The notes: generated by a model not told the origin, from the sequence alone. Shown: positions 1 through 9,567, counted from the stretch's first letter. The stretch: DNA of 64,000 bases from Tsukamurella pseudospumae (GCF_001575205.1 NZ_LSRE01000050.1:496001-560000), one strand, 5' to 3'. Numbers and translations are program-made.

Positions 1-1073
1 CCGGCCACGACCACTGTGAAGACGCCCTGCAGGCGGCCGCGGACGTCGTCGGTGGCGGCCTCCTGCAGCATCGTGGTGCGGAAGGCGGCGGAGAACATGT
101 CCGCGGCACCGCCCAGCGCGAGCATCACCAGCGCCGCCCACAGCCAGCTGAAGTGGGCCGCCACGCCGAAGCCGGCCATCGCGGCGCCCCACAGCACGAT
201 CATCACGATCACGGACAGCCCCTGCCGCGAGACCCGTGAGGTCCAGCCGGAGAGCACGCCGCCGAGCACGGCGCCCACCGACATCGCTGCGAACAGCGCC
301 CCGAACACGAAGCCGCCCTCCATCGGATCCCCGAAGTTCTCGTGCGCGATCTGCGGGAACAGCGCCCGCGGCATGCCGAAGACCATCGCGATGATGTCGA
401 CGACGAAGCTCATCAGCAGCACCTTGTGGCCGGCGAGGTAACGGAAGCCGTCGATCACCGAACTGAGCCCCAGCGACTGTCCCCTGTCCTCCGCCTTGAT
501 CGACGGCAGCCGCCACACCGCCCACAGGGTGAGCATGAGCGACGCGGCGTCCAGCGTGTACAGCCAGTGCACGCCGATGATCGGGATCAGCGGCGCGCCC
601 AGCATCGGCCCGGCGATGGCGCCGAACTGCATGACGGTCATGTTCAGCGAGTTCGCCGCCGGCAGCTGCTCGGGCGGGACGAGTCGGGCGTAGATCGCGG
701 AGCGGGTGGGCTGGTTGACACCGAAGAAGGCCTGCTGCAGGGCGAAGGCGCCGAGGATCAGCCACACGTTGTTCGGCAGCACGGCCAGCAGCAGCGCGGT
801 GCCGGCCAGCCCGAGCGTGGTGCCGATGATGACCAGCCGGCGGTCGAGGGCGTCGGCGATCGCGCCGCCCCAGAGCCCGAAGATCACCAGCGGGACCAGG
901 CCGAAGACGCCGGTCAGGCCGACGTACGCCGAGGATCCGGTGATCGCGTAGATCTGGGCGGGGACGGCGACGGCCGTCAGCTGCGCCCCGATGACGGTGA
1001 CGATCCCCGTCCACCACAGCCGCCGGTAGTCGGGATTGCGGAGCGGACGCGTATCCGCCAGGAGTCTCGGCAC
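1..1073 (-). CDS. MFS transporter, EntS/MFS_3-like (3' end beyond window)
   Basis: Reading leftward from a GTG at 1073, the frame stays open to the window edge, giving about 357 residues without a stop. It starts VPRLLADTRPLRNPDYRRLWW and continues with alternating hydrophobic helices and short basic loops (e.g. GGAIADALDRRRL between early helices, RFLAGH-type loop mid-protein). This is the pattern of a major facilitator exporter of the EntS/MFS_3 type. The substrate cannot be told from sequence; such proteins export siderophores or drugs in known cases. It lies downstream of pdxH on the same strand, separated by a long perfect inverted repeat. The C-terminus is missing because the window ends. 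Confidence 0.85.
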   Translation of the reverse strand, partial: MPRLLADTRPLRNPDYRRLWWTGIVTVIGAQLTAVAVPAQIYAITGSSAYVGLTGVFGLVPLVIFGLWGGAIADALDRRLVIIGTTLGLAGTALLLAVLPNNVWLILGAFALQQAFFGVNQPTRSAIYARLVPPEQLPAANSLNMTVMQFGAIAGPMLGAPLIPIIGVHWLYTLDAASLMLTLWAVWRLPSIKAEDRGQSLGLSSVIDGFRYLAGHKVLLMSFVVDIIAMVFGMPRALFPQIAHENFGDPMEGGFVFGALFAAMSVGAVLGGVLSGWTSRVSRQGLSVIVMIVLWGAAMAGFGVAAHFSWLWAALVMLALGGAADMFSAAFRTTMLQEAATDDVRGRLQGVFTVVVA

Positions 1074-1104
1074 CGAAAGATCCTACGACTTCCTCACGAC
1101 CCAC

Positions 1105-1173
1105 CCGCAATTGAACACCGTTATGGAGAATCCGACCTGCGGTTTCCCTCTCCATAACGGTGTTCAATTGCGG
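1105..1173. repeat. 25-bp perfect inverted repeat with 19-nt loop
   Basis: Positions 1105-1129 and 1149-1173 are exact reverse complements. The arm begins CCGCAATTGAACACCG and continues TTATGGAGA. The arms are about 48% GC, clearly more AT-rich than the surroundings. The element starts 4 nt after the pdxH stop codon and lies upstream of the MFS gene on the same strand. It could terminate pdxH transcription, although no T-run follows on either strand, or it could be a tiny terminal-inverted-repeat element. No target-site duplication is visible. Confidence 0.85.
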
Positions 1174-1176
1174 CGG

Positions 1177-1812
1177 TCAGGGCTGGAGGCGCACCGCCGC
1201 GTAGTCGGGGGCGACGAGCCGCACGCGGTTGTGCACGCGGTTCTCCCGGCCCTGCCAGAACTCGACGACCTGCGGCGCGATGCGGTAGCCGCCCCACTCC
1301 GGCGGCACCGGCACGTCCACGCCCTCGAACCGGGCCTCGACCTCGGCGAACCGGTCCGCCATCTCGGCCCGCGAGGCCACCGGCCGCGACTGGTCCGACG
1401 CCCACGCCCCGAGTTGCGAGCCCCGGGGCCGCTCCGCCCAGTAGGCGGCCGTCTCCTCCGGGAGCACCTTCGTCACCGCGCCGCGCACGTGCACCTGCCG
1501 GTGGATCGCGATCCACGGGAAGGTCACGGCCGCCACGGGATTCGCCTCCAGCGCGCGGGCCTTGTCCGAGCCGTAGTTGGTGTAGAAGACGACGCCGCGC
1601 TCGTCGAGCCCCTTGCACAGGACGGTTCGGGTGGCCGGGAGCCCCGCATCGTCGACGGTGGCCAGCACCATCGCGTTGGGCTCGGGCGCCTGCGCGGCGA
1701 CGGCCTCGTCGAACCAGGAGCGCCACAGCGGCACCCAGCCGGCCGCGAGGTCCTCGGGCTGCAGATCGAACGGGTCACCGTCGTACTTCTCGCGCATCGC
1801 CGTGAGGTCCAC
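1177..1812 (-). CDS. pdxH: Pyridoxamine 5'-phosphate oxidase
   Basis: The 211-residue product matches PdxH, the FMN enzyme that oxidises pyridoxamine or pyridoxine 5'-phosphate to PLP. Visible family features are the N-terminal [14 protein letters not shown], the FMN-binding segment [22 protein letters not shown] near residue 65, the motif [16 protein letters not shown] in the middle, and the C-terminal block [15 protein letters not shown]. The GTG at 1812 is chosen because a TAnnnT box sits 7 nt upstream. An internal ATG at 1797 would remove only five residues. It is divergent from citA with 18 nt between the start codons. PLP made here serves enzymes such as the nearby SerC and DapC. Confidence 0.93.
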   Translation of the reverse strand: MDLTAMREKYDGDPFDLQPEDLAAGWVPLWRSWFDEAVAAQAPEPNAMVLATVDDAGLPATRTVLCKGLDERGVVFYTNYGSDKARALEANPVAAVTFPWIAIHRQVHVRGAVTKVLPEETAAYWAERPRGSQLGAWASDQSRPVASRAEMADRFAEVEARFEGVDVPVPPEWGGYRIAPQVVEFWQGRENRVHNRVRLVAPDYAAVRLQP

Positions 1813-1830
1813 GCCACTAAGGTTAGGCGC
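1813..1830. promoter_or_regulatory. Mirrored bidirectional leaderless promoter between pdxH and citA
   Basis: The whole intergenic space is 18 nt. On the plus strand TAAGGT (1818-1823) lies 7 nt before the citA ATG. On the minus strand TAACCT (1825-1820) lies 7 nt before the pdxH GTG. The two -10-like hexamers overlap by four bases. This fits paired leaderless transcripts from one symmetric element. It is inferred from spacing; no transcript data are available. Confidence 0.55.
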
Positions 1831-2934
1831 ATGACTGAGATTCCCGGCGGACTGGAAGGCGTGGTCGCGTTCTCCACCGAGATCGCGGAGCCGGACAAGC
1901 AGGGCGGGGTGCTGCGGTACCGGGGCGTCGACGTGGCCGATCTGGTGCGCAACCAGGTCACCTACGCCGAGGTGTGGGGCCTGCTGGTGGACGGGGAGTT
2001 CGGCAACCCGCTGCCCGCCGCCGAGCCCTTCCCCCTGCCGATCCACAGCGGCGATGTCCGCGTGGACGCGCAGGCCGGCCTCGCGATCCTCGGGCCGCTG
2101 TGGGGGTACGAGCCGCTGCTCGACATCGACGACGCGACGGCGCGGGAGAATCTCGCGCGCGCCTCGGTCACCACGCTGAGCTTCGTCGCGCAGTCGGCAC
2201 GCGGCCTGGAGAAACCGGCAGTGCCGCAGCGGATCATCGATCAGTCCCCCAATGTCACGCATCGGTTCATGACCCGGTGGCAGGGCGAGCCCGACCCGGA
2301 CCACGTGCGCGCCATCGACGCCTACTTCGTCACGGCGGCCGAGCACGGCCTCAACACCTCCACGCTCACCGCGCGCGTCATCGCGTCGACGGGGGCCGAT
2401 GTCTCGACGGCCCTCTCGGGTGCGGTCGGCGCCCTGTCGGGCCCGCTGCACGGCGGCGCACCGTCGCGCGTGCTCCCGATGCTCGACGAGGTGGAGCGGA
2501 CCGGGGACCCGCGCCGGTCCGTCACCGACCGGCTGGACCGCGGCGAGCGGATCATGGGCTTCGGGCACCGCGTGTACCGCGCGGAGGACCCGCGCGCCGA
2601 GGTCCTGCGGACCGTCGCGCGCACCCTGAACGCGCCGCGCTACGAGGCGGCCGCAGCCCTCGAGCGGGAGGCGAACGCGCTGTTCGCCGAGCGCAGGCCG
2701 GACCGCGCGATCTCGACCAATGTCGAGTTCTGGGCGGCTGTGGTGCTGGACTACGCGGGCGTGCCGGTGCGGATGATGCCCGCGATGTTCACCTGCGCCC
2801 GCACGGCCGGGTGGTGCGCCCACATCCTGGAGCAGAAGCGCGCGGCCAAGCTCATCCGCCCGTCCGCGCAGTACATCGGGCAGGGTCCGCGGCAGCCGGA
2901 GGACGTGCCCGGTTGGGACACCATTAGGATTTAG
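1831..2934 (+). CDS. citA: Citrate synthase 2 (CitA type)
   Basis: This 367-residue protein is a type II-like citrate/2-methylcitrate synthase that condenses acetyl-CoA with oxaloacetate. Active-site landmarks are His172 in AEHGLNTST, His207 in GPLHGGAPS and His246 in GFGHRVY. At the position of the catalytic Asp of classical enzymes the sequence reads NVEF with Glu299, as I recall for mycobacterial CitA. The ATG at 1831 is preceded by a TAAGGT box with 7-nt spacing and no clear Shine-Dalgarno, so the gene looks leaderless. serC follows after 3 nt. The neighbours match the citA/serC region of mycobacteria. Confidence 0.92.
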   Translation: MTEIPGGLEGVVAFSTEIAEPDKQGGVLRYRGVDVADLVRNQVTYAEVWGLLVDGEFGNPLPAAEPFPLPIHSGDVRVDAQAGLAILGPLWGYEPLLDIDDATARENLARASVTTLSFVAQSARGLEKPAVPQRIIDQSPNVTHRFMTRWQGEPDPDHVRAIDAYFVTAAEHGLNTSTLTARVIASTGADVSTALSGAVGALSGPLHGGAPSRVLPMLDEVERTGDPRRSVTDRLDRGERIMGFGHRVYRAEDPRAEVLRTVARTLNAPRYEAAAALEREANALFAERRPDRAISTNVEFWAAVVLDYAGVPVRMMPAMFTCARTAGWCAHILEQKRAAKLIRPSAQYIGQGPRQPEDVPGWDTIRI

Positions 2935-4062
<1,128 letters not shown>

Positions 4063-4087
4063 CGATTCGATAACCTACCCTGAATTC

Positions 4088-4870
4088 ATGCAGGAGTTGC
4101 GGGTCACGGGAGTGGACGACGACGGGACGTCGGTGGTCTGCGAGGGCCCCGCGGGACGTTTCCGCCTGCCGATCGACGACACCTTGAAGGCGGCTGTGAA
4201 CGGCGAAATGACGGGCGGGCAGACGGAGCTCGAGCTGGGCGCCGACCTGTCGCCGCGGGAGATCCAGGCCCGTATCCGTGCGGGCGCCACCGTCGAGGAG
4301 ATCGCCGAGCTGACCGGCGCCCCGAACCACCGGATCAAGCGGTTCGCGGGTCCGGTGTTGCTGGAGCGCTCCCGCGCGGCCGAGATGGCGCAGCTCGCGC
4401 ATCCCGTGCGCGGCGACGGCCCGATGCACGTCACCCTCGCCGATGTGATCCACACGGCGCTGGCCGAGCGCGGGCACGCCGACACCACCGAGTGGGACGC
4501 CTTCAAGGGCGCCGACAACCGGTGGGTCGTCGCCATCAGCTGGAGCGTCGGCAAGTCCCGGAACCAGGCGCACTTCCGGTACGCGCCCGGCGCCCACGGC
4601 GGCACCGCGAGCCCCATCGACGACACCGCCCGCGGCCTGCTCGATCCCGATGCGCGGCAAGGACTCCGGAGCATCGATCGGTCGGTCGACGAGCCCCTGC
4701 GGGCCGTGCCCGTCGCGCGCGGTCCGGTCGTGGAGGGCGTGGTCGAGGAGCGCGCCGAGCGTCCGGCCCAGGCCCCCGCGGCCGCGGTGGGCCAACACGG
4801 GCGTCGTCATCCCGAGATGCCGTCCTGGGAGGACGTGCTGCTCGGGGTCCGCGGCGGGAAGAACGGCTAG
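4088..4870 (+). CDS. sepH: Cell-division regulator SepH (DUF3071)
   Basis: The 260-residue protein starts MQELRVTGVDDDGTSVVCEG and carries the conserved SepH N-terminal domain with a helix-turn-helix-like stretch around residues 58-80 (SPREIQARIRAGATVEEIAEL). The motif WDAFKGADNRWVVAISW (about residues 138-155) is also typical. In actinobacteria SepH binds FtsZ and promotes assembly of division filaments. The C-terminal third is variable and rich in Arg, Pro and Ala. TACCCT at 4076-4081 lies 6 nt before the ATG, suggesting a leaderless start. The next gene follows after 4 nt, so the two are probably co-transcribed. Confidence 0.9.
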   Translation: MQELRVTGVDDDGTSVVCEGPAGRFRLPIDDTLKAAVNGEMTGGQTELELGADLSPREIQARIRAGATVEEIAELTGAPNHRIKRFAGPVLLERSRAAEMAQLAHPVRGDGPMHVTLADVIHTALAERGHADTTEWDAFKGADNRWVVAISWSVGKSRNQAHFRYAPGAHGGTASPIDDTARGLLDPDARQGLRSIDRSVDEPLRAVPVARGPVVEGVVEERAERPAQAPAAAVGQHGRRHPEMPSWEDVLLGVRGGKNG

Positions 4871-4874
4871 GGGC

Positions 4875-5630
4875 GTGGGCGCTACAGCTGCGACGCTCTG
4901 GTTCATCGACGTGGCGGAGCCGAAGGGCATCCTGGCGATCGCCGGACGGCCCGACGAGGCCGCCTCCCGCGTCATCGCCGAACAGGTGCTCGGCGGCCCC
5001 GTCGCCGGGCGACCCGAGTCACTGGCCCGCGCGGCCGACCCGCTGCCCGGCCACGTGTACGTGGCCGCGTGGGGCGGGCTGACGGTCGTCACGCACGAGG
5101 GCCTGCGGGTGGACCGACCATCCGACCTCGACGAGTCCTGGTGGAACCTGCTCCCCGCGCATCGCACGTTCCTGCTGGTCGCGGATCCGGAGCGGGCCGT
5201 CGGCGGGTTCGCCGTGCGCGCCGACGGTGCGCCGAAACGCGCCTTCTCCGCGCATCCCGTGGACATTCTCGAGGACGAGGGCCTGCCCGAGCTCTTCGAG
5301 GGCCCGTTCTGGGCCGGCGCGCATCCGCTCACCTACGCCGAGGGCGTCGTCCCCGACCCGCGCGCGCTGCCCTTCCACCCGATGGAGTTCGCGGAGCAGG
5401 CCAACCGCGAGATCCTCGGCTTCCGTTACACGCACCCCCTCGACGCCGCCGACCTCGACCCCGCCCGGGTCCAGGTCGTCGACTTCGTCCTGGCCTCCGA
5501 GATCCCCACTCCGGCCCCGCAGCAGGCCCAGGCCCCCGGGCCCGACGGTGCGCCGCACCCCCCGGTCGATCAGCCCCAGGGCGCGGATCCCGACGATCGC
5601 GGCAAGGTCCGCAGCTTCTTCGGCTTCTGA
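4875..5630 (+). CDS. DUF6928-like hypothetical protein
   Basis: The 251-residue protein starts at GTG 4875, 4 nt after sepH (VGATAATLWFIDVAEPKG). It looks like the actinobacterial DUF6928 family: a compact alpha/beta protein with the landmarks WWNLLPAHRTFLLV, GPFWAGAHPLTYAEG and LPFHPMEFAEQANREILGF. The last 45 residues are Pro/Gln/Ala-rich and probably disordered. No signal peptide or membrane helix is visible, so it is likely cytoplasmic. The function is unknown; the tight spacing suggests co-expression with sepH. The family name is from memory of the motif pattern. Confidence 0.75.
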   Translation: MGATAATLWFIDVAEPKGILAIAGRPDEAASRVIAEQVLGGPVAGRPESLARAADPLPGHVYVAAWGGLTVVTHEGLRVDRPSDLDESWWNLLPAHRTFLLVADPERAVGGFAVRADGAPKRAFSAHPVDILEDEGLPELFEGPFWAGAHPLTYAEGVVPDPRALPFHPMEFAEQANREILGFRYTHPLDAADLDPARVQVVDFVLASEIPTPAPQQAQAPGPDGAPHPPVDQPQGADPDDRGKVRSFFGF

Positions 5631-5650
5631 TCCCACCTGCCCGGGTGACC

Positions 5651-5839
5651 GGGCATTTCGGGTGTGGGAAGCCATCCGCACCCGAAATGCGCCAGCGCAC
5701 CCGGCATGCAGGGTGCGACCGCGCGAAACGGGTGCGGCAGCGCATCCGCACCCGAAATGCCCGCTGCGCGCGGGGAAAGTGCCGCGCAGCGCAGCGGGCG
5801 CTGTGATCGGCGCAGCGAGATCGCTCACTGACCAGTGAG
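5651..5839. repeat. REP-like palindromic repeats and hairpins between convergent genes
   Basis: This lies in the 331-nt gap 5631-5961, which otherwise holds nothing recognisable. CATCCGCACCCGAAATGC occurs exactly at 5673-5690 and 5743-5760. GCATTTCGGGTG (5653-5664) pairs with the first copy to form a hairpin. A second hairpin pairs 5760-5769 with 5789-5798 (CCCGCTGCGC/GCGCAGCGGG), and a small one is CTCACT-GACC-AGTGAG at 5824-5839. A 21-nt core at 5666-5686 recurs inverted at 16566-16586. The hairpins could terminate the convergent sepH operon and the MFS gene. Confidence 0.75.
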
Positions 5840-5961
5840 GCCGCCACTCGCGGTACCCGAAACCCCGCGGGCATGCAGATCGCGTATACCCCTGGGCCGA
5901 CAAAGCCCTGTGACCTGATGAAATGCGAGGCATGCGCCCGGCGCATGACTGCTCCGGCCGA

Positions 5962-7206
5962 CTACACCTCCTCCGGCGCCTCCGCGGCGGCGGGAGTGGG
6001 AGCGGATGCGGACCGTCGAAGCGCGTACGCGCCGCACAGGGCGCAGGTGACCGCGGAGACCACTCCGCCCACCAGGAGCGGCGCGGCGGGCGTGGTGACG
6101 TCGGCGATCGCGCCGAGCAGCGGGGCGCCCAACGGCGTACCGCCGAGGAAGGCCAGCATGTAGATGCCCATCACCCGGCCGCGGAACTCGGGGTCCACCG
6201 ACAGCTGCATGATGCTCATCGCGGAGGTGGTGAACGACATCTGCAGCAGCCCGACCCCCACCAGCAGCACCGCCACCGCCCAGAACCACGGCGCGAGCCC
6301 CGCCAGCACCGACGCCACACCGAAGGCGCAGCCCCCGATCAGCGCGGTCCGCATCGACGCGATCCCCGTGCGGCGGGCGGCGATCAGCGCACCGCCGAGC
6401 GTGCCGACGGCGAGCATCGTCGACAACAGCCCGTACGCGTCGGCGCCCAGCCCGAACCCCTGCCGCGCCAGCAGCGACAACGCCAGCGGGAAGTTGATGC
6501 CGAAGGTCGAGACGAAGAACACCGCGACCAGCACCAGCACCAACTCACGCCGCCGCCGGACGTAGGCGAACCCGGCCCGCAACTGCCCCTTCGCCCGCTC
6601 CACCGGCGGTGACGGGAACAGCTCGCCCGGCCGCATCGCCACCAGCGCCACCACGATCGCGCCGGTGAACACCGCGTTCACGGCGAACACCCAGCCGGTG
6701 CCGACGCCCGCGATGAGCAGGCCGGCGATCGCGGGCCCGACGATCCGGGCGGCGTTGAACACCATGGAGTTCAGGCCGATCGCGTTGGGCAACAGCTCCG
6801 GCCCGACCATCTCGATGGTGAAGGCCTGCCGGACCGGCCCCGCGATCGCGGCGTTGCAGCCGAAGACGAAGGCGAGCAGCAGCACGTGCCAGAGTTCGAC
6901 CACACCGGTCAGCGTCAGCACCGCCAATGCCGCCGCGCAGAGCGCCGCCGCGGTCTGCGTGACCATGAGCATGCGGCGCTTGTCGTACCGATCCGCGAGC
7001 AGCCCCGCCCACGCCGACAGGAACAGCGTCGGCCCGAACTGCAGCGCCATCACCACACCCAGCACCCAGCCCCGGCCGTGTGCGAGGTCGAGTACCAGCC
7101 AGTCCTCGGCGACGCGCTGCATCCAGGTCCCGGTCAGGCTGACCGCCTGGCCTCCCGCCCAGAGCCGGTAGTTCCTCGCTTTCAGGGACACGAAGACACT
7201 CGGCAC
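5962..7206 (-). CDS. MFS transporter (EntS/MFS_3-like)
   Basis: The 414-residue protein has about 12 hydrophobic helices and the family's N-terminal pattern KARNYRLWAGGQAVSLTGTWMQRVAEDWLVL. The loop motif AGLLADRYDKRRML follows helix 3 (about residues 60-80), and a long central cytoplasmic loop (FPSPPVERAKGQLR) separates the halves. The C-terminus is Ala/Pro-rich. It is probably a proton-driven exporter of unknown substrate. GTG at 7206 is preceded by TACTAT with 7-nt spacing, consistent with a leaderless start. It follows a small membrane protein and the SpoU methyltransferase on the same strand. Confidence 0.88.
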   Translation of the reverse strand: MPSVFVSLKARNYRLWAGGQAVSLTGTWMQRVAEDWLVLDLAHGRGWVLGVVMALQFGPTLFLSAWAGLLADRYDKRRMLMVTQTAAALCAAALAVLTLTGVVELWHVLLLAFVFGCNAAIAGPVRQAFTIEMVGPELLPNAIGLNSMVFNAARIVGPAIAGLLIAGVGTGWVFAVNAVFTGAIVVALVAMRPGELFPSPPVERAKGQLRAGFAYVRRRRELVLVLVAVFFVSTFGINFPLALSLLARQGFGLGADAYGLLSTMLAVGTLGGALIAARRTGIASMRTALIGGCAFGVASVLAGLAPWFWAVAVLLVGVGLLQMSFTTSAMSIMQLSVDPEFRGRVMGIYMLAFLGGTPLGAPLLGAIADVTTPAAPLLVGGVVSAVTCALCGAYALRRSASAPTPAAAEAPEEV

Positions 7207-7241
7207 TCGTCCGATAGTAGTCCTAAGTTTCTGGCCGGATC

Positions 7242-7538
7242 TCAGACCAGCCCGCTCGTCAGCGCTCCGACCACCGCGCACCAGGCGATGACGACCGCCC
7301 CGGCGAACCCCGCGCAGAACCATCGCGTCACGGGGCGCCGACGGTACGCCGCCAGCACCGGCACGGAGCCCGCGGTCCCCAGCGCGAGGAGGAACAGTCC
7401 CAGCCACCGGTTCACCATCATCACCGCCACGAACAGCCCGGAGAACACCCCACCCGCGAGCAGCGCCACTAGCGTCGCGACCGCGACACCGGTGAACCAC
7501 GGCGGATACCGCGGCGGGAACGACCGGGGCGCGTTCAC
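7242..7538 (-). CDS. Small membrane protein (DUF2537-like, Rv0882-type)
   Basis: The 98-residue protein begins at GTG 7538 and overlaps the SpoU methyltransferase stop by 4 nt (GTGA), so translation is coupled. Three hydrophobic stretches are visible: VAVATLVALLAGGVFSGLFVAVMM, WLGLFLLALGTAGSVPVLAAY, and WFCAGFAGAVVIAWCAVVGAL with a short remainder. The place next to a SpoU gene mirrors the 94-residue Rv0882 membrane protein in M. tuberculosis. The function is unknown. The DUF2537 assignment is from context and general appearance. Confidence 0.75.
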   Translation of the reverse strand: MNAPRSFPPRYPPWFTGVAVATLVALLAGGVFSGLFVAVMMVNRWLGLFLLALGTAGSVPVLAAYRRRPVTRWFCAGFAGAVVIAWCAVVGALTSGLV

Positions 7539-8341
7539 GTGCGTGCGCGCTCGTAGAGGGCCAGGGCGGCGGCCGTCGCGACATTGAGCGAGTCGGTGCC
7601 GCGCGACATCGGGATCCGCGCGCGGACATCGGCCGCGGCCATCGTCTCCGGAGTGAGGCCGGGCCCCTCGGCGCCCACGAGGTACGCGACCCGGTCCGGG
7701 GCACCGGCGACCGCCCCGGCCACCGTCGTCTCCCCCGACGGGGTGAGCGCCACCGTCCGGAACCCGTGCCGCGTCAGCAGCGACAGGCCGTCGCCGGGCC
7801 ATCCGTCCGCGGGCAGGTACGCGAAGGGCACCAGCAGCACGTGCCCCATCGACACCCGCACCGCGCGCCGGTACAGCGGGTCCGAGCAGCGGGGTCCGAA
7901 CAGCACGGCGTCGGCGCTCAGGCCTGCGCCGTTGCGGAAGATCGACCCCAGGTTCTCGTGATCGTTGACGCCCTCGAGCACGACGACGGTGCGCGCCCCG
8001 GCCAGCAGGTCCGCCGCCGCGAGCGGTCGGGGCCGCCGCGCCGCGGCGAGCACGCCGCGATTGAGGTGGAAGCCGACCACCCGCGCCATGAGGTCGGCGG
8101 TCACGAGGTAGCGCGGCACCTCCGGCGCGACGCCGTCGAGGCGCGCGAGCTTGGACTCGACACCCATGATCGCGTGCGGCACGAACCGCGACGCCAGCAT
8201 CCGCTCCACCACGGGCACGCCCTCGGCGAGCACGACGCCGCGCGCCAGATCGGGCCGCCTGTCCGCCGCCGACAGGTCGCGGAAGTCGTTCAGCCGCGGG
8301 TCATCCGCGTCGTGAATCGGATAAATCGGTTGCGCCTGCAC
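7535..8341 (-). CDS. SpoU/TrmH-family RNA 2'-O-methyltransferase
   Basis: The 268-residue protein has an N-terminal RNA-binding substrate domain (residues 1-105, with VLAEGVPVVERMLAS) followed by the SPOUT knot. Motif 1 is ENLGSIFRNGAG (about residue 128), motif 2 LVGAEGPGLTPE (about 220) and motif 3 IPMSRGTDSLNVATAAALALYE at the end. These bind S-adenosylmethionine through a trefoil knot, and the enzymes methylate ribose in rRNA or tRNA. The exact target nucleotide is not visible. GTG at 8341 has TAGGCT 6 nt upstream, so it looks leaderless and divergent from the acetyltransferase gene. Confidence 0.9.
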   Translation of the reverse strand: MQAQPIYPIHDADDPRLNDFRDLSAADRRPDLARGVVLAEGVPVVERMLASRFVPHAIMGVESKLARLDGVAPEVPRYLVTADLMARVVGFHLNRGVLAAARRPRPLAAADLLAGARTVVVLEGVNDHENLGSIFRNGAGLSADAVLFGPRCSDPLYRRAVRVSMGHVLLVPFAYLPADGWPGDGLSLLTRHGFRTVALTPSGETTVAGAVAGAPDRVAYLVGAEGPGLTPETMAAADVRARIPMSRGTDSLNVATAAALALYERART

Positions 8342-8365
8342 ACCACCAGCCTAATATCGGGCCAC
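8342..8365. promoter_or_regulatory. Overlapping divergent -10 boxes (SpoU / Eis-like)
   Basis: Only 24 nt separate the two start codons. On the minus strand TAGGCT (8353-8348) stands 6 nt before the methyltransferase GTG. On the plus strand TAATAT (8352-8357) stands 8 nt before the acetyltransferase GTG. The hexamers overlap by two bases. This is a second example of the arrangement seen between pdxH and citA. Confidence 0.5.
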
Positions 8366-9517
8366 GTGATCGAGATCCGTACCGCCGTCGAGGCCGACTG
8401 GCCGGAGATGTTCGCGCAGGACGTGCGCGCCTTCGGCTCCCCGTTCGAGACCGAGGCGCGCCCGCTGATCCGGCGCACGCTCGACCTCGACCGGTTCGTC
8501 GTCGCACGGGACAGCTCCGACGGTGCCCTGGTCGGCGTCGCGGGGTCCTTCGCGCTGACCCTGACGGTGCCCGGCGGCGCGCAGCTGGACGCGCCGGGCG
8601 TCACGTGGGTGTCGGTGGCGCCCAGCCACCGGCGGCTGGGCGTCCTGCGGAGCATGCTCGACGAGCTGCACGCCCGCCACCGCGCCGAGGGCGCCGCCGT
8701 GGCGGTCCTCACCGCCAGCGAGGGCACGATCTACGAGCGGTTCGGCTACGGCGTCGCGACCCTGGTCGACGAGGTGACGATCGCGCGCCGCACCGCGCGC
8801 CTGCGCGATCCGCTCCCCGGTCCGCTGCGCTCCCGCGCGGTCGAGGCCGACGCGGCCCGCGAGCGCGTCGAGGAGCTGTACCGCCGCTGGCACGCCGCGA
8901 CACCGGGATCCGTCTCGGCGGAGCAGTTCTGGGAGCTGTTCCACGCGGATCCCGAGTGGGCGCGCTGGGGCGGCTCGGCCCGCCGGTACCTGCTGCACCC
9001 CGACGGCTTCGTGACCTACCGGGTGGACGAGAAGGACCGGGCGCAGCTCGACGACGTCAAGGCGCTGACCGACGACGCGGCCGCCGACCTCTGGCAGACC
9101 GTGTTGGGACTGGACATCTTCGACGTGGTGACCGCCGACCTGCCCTCGGACCATCCGCTCCGCGAGATGCTCGTCGACCCGCGGTCGGTGAAGACCACCG
9201 ACCGCAAGGACCGGCTGTGGCTGAAGTTCCTGGACGTGCCGGCGGCGCTCGAGGCCCGCACCTACGAGAGCGACGGCGACCTCGTGCTCGCGGTCGACGG
9301 GGTCCCGTACCGGCTCACCGTCTCCGGCGGCACGGCGCGCTGCCGGGCGACGGAGGAGGCACCGTCGGTCTCGATGACGGGGCCCACCCTGGCCGGCCTG
9401 TACCTGGGCGCGACGGCGCCGAGCACACTGGACCGCGCCGGGCGGTTCGCCGGAGAAAGCACCGCGCTGCGGATTTTCTCGACCTCCCGGCAACCGGAAC
9501 TCGGCACATCGTTCTAA
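8366..9517 (+). CDS. Eis-like GNAT N-acetyltransferase
   Basis: The 383-residue protein matches the Eis family: an N-terminal GNAT domain (residues 1-130), a second GNAT-like domain, and a C-terminal sterol-carrier-like domain (about 285-383). The acetyl-CoA loop is seen as VSVAPSHRRLGVLRSML (about residues 78-94), and IYERFGYGVAT is the usual GNAT beta-bulge. The protein ends in Phe (ELGTSF); in M. tuberculosis Eis the C-terminal Phe carboxylate takes part in catalysis. Eis enzymes acetylate aminoglycosides and lysines, but the natural substrate here is unknown. The gene faces the MarR regulator, with a terminator between them. Confidence 0.85.
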   Translation: MIEIRTAVEADWPEMFAQDVRAFGSPFETEARPLIRRTLDLDRFVVARDSSDGALVGVAGSFALTLTVPGGAQLDAPGVTWVSVAPSHRRLGVLRSMLDELHARHRAEGAAVAVLTASEGTIYERFGYGVATLVDEVTIARRTARLRDPLPGPLRSRAVEADAARERVEELYRRWHAATPGSVSAEQFWELFHADPEWARWGGSARRYLLHPDGFVTYRVDEKDRAQLDDVKALTDDAAADLWQTVLGLDIFDVVTADLPSDHPLREMLVDPRSVKTTDRKDRLWLKFLDVPAALEARTYESDGDLVLAVDGVPYRLTVSGGTARCRATEEAPSVSMTGPTLAGLYLGATAPSTLDRAGRFAGESTALRIFSTSRQPELGTSF

Positions 9518-9567
9518 CCCGCCGAGAAATTCATCCCATGAATAAGTAATTGCCCGAGAAAAGGAAC

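Noticed and set aside
5866-5961. Small gene in the gap before the MFS stop
   Set aside because: Short frames on both strands lack ribosome sites and known motifs; no transcript signal is visible.
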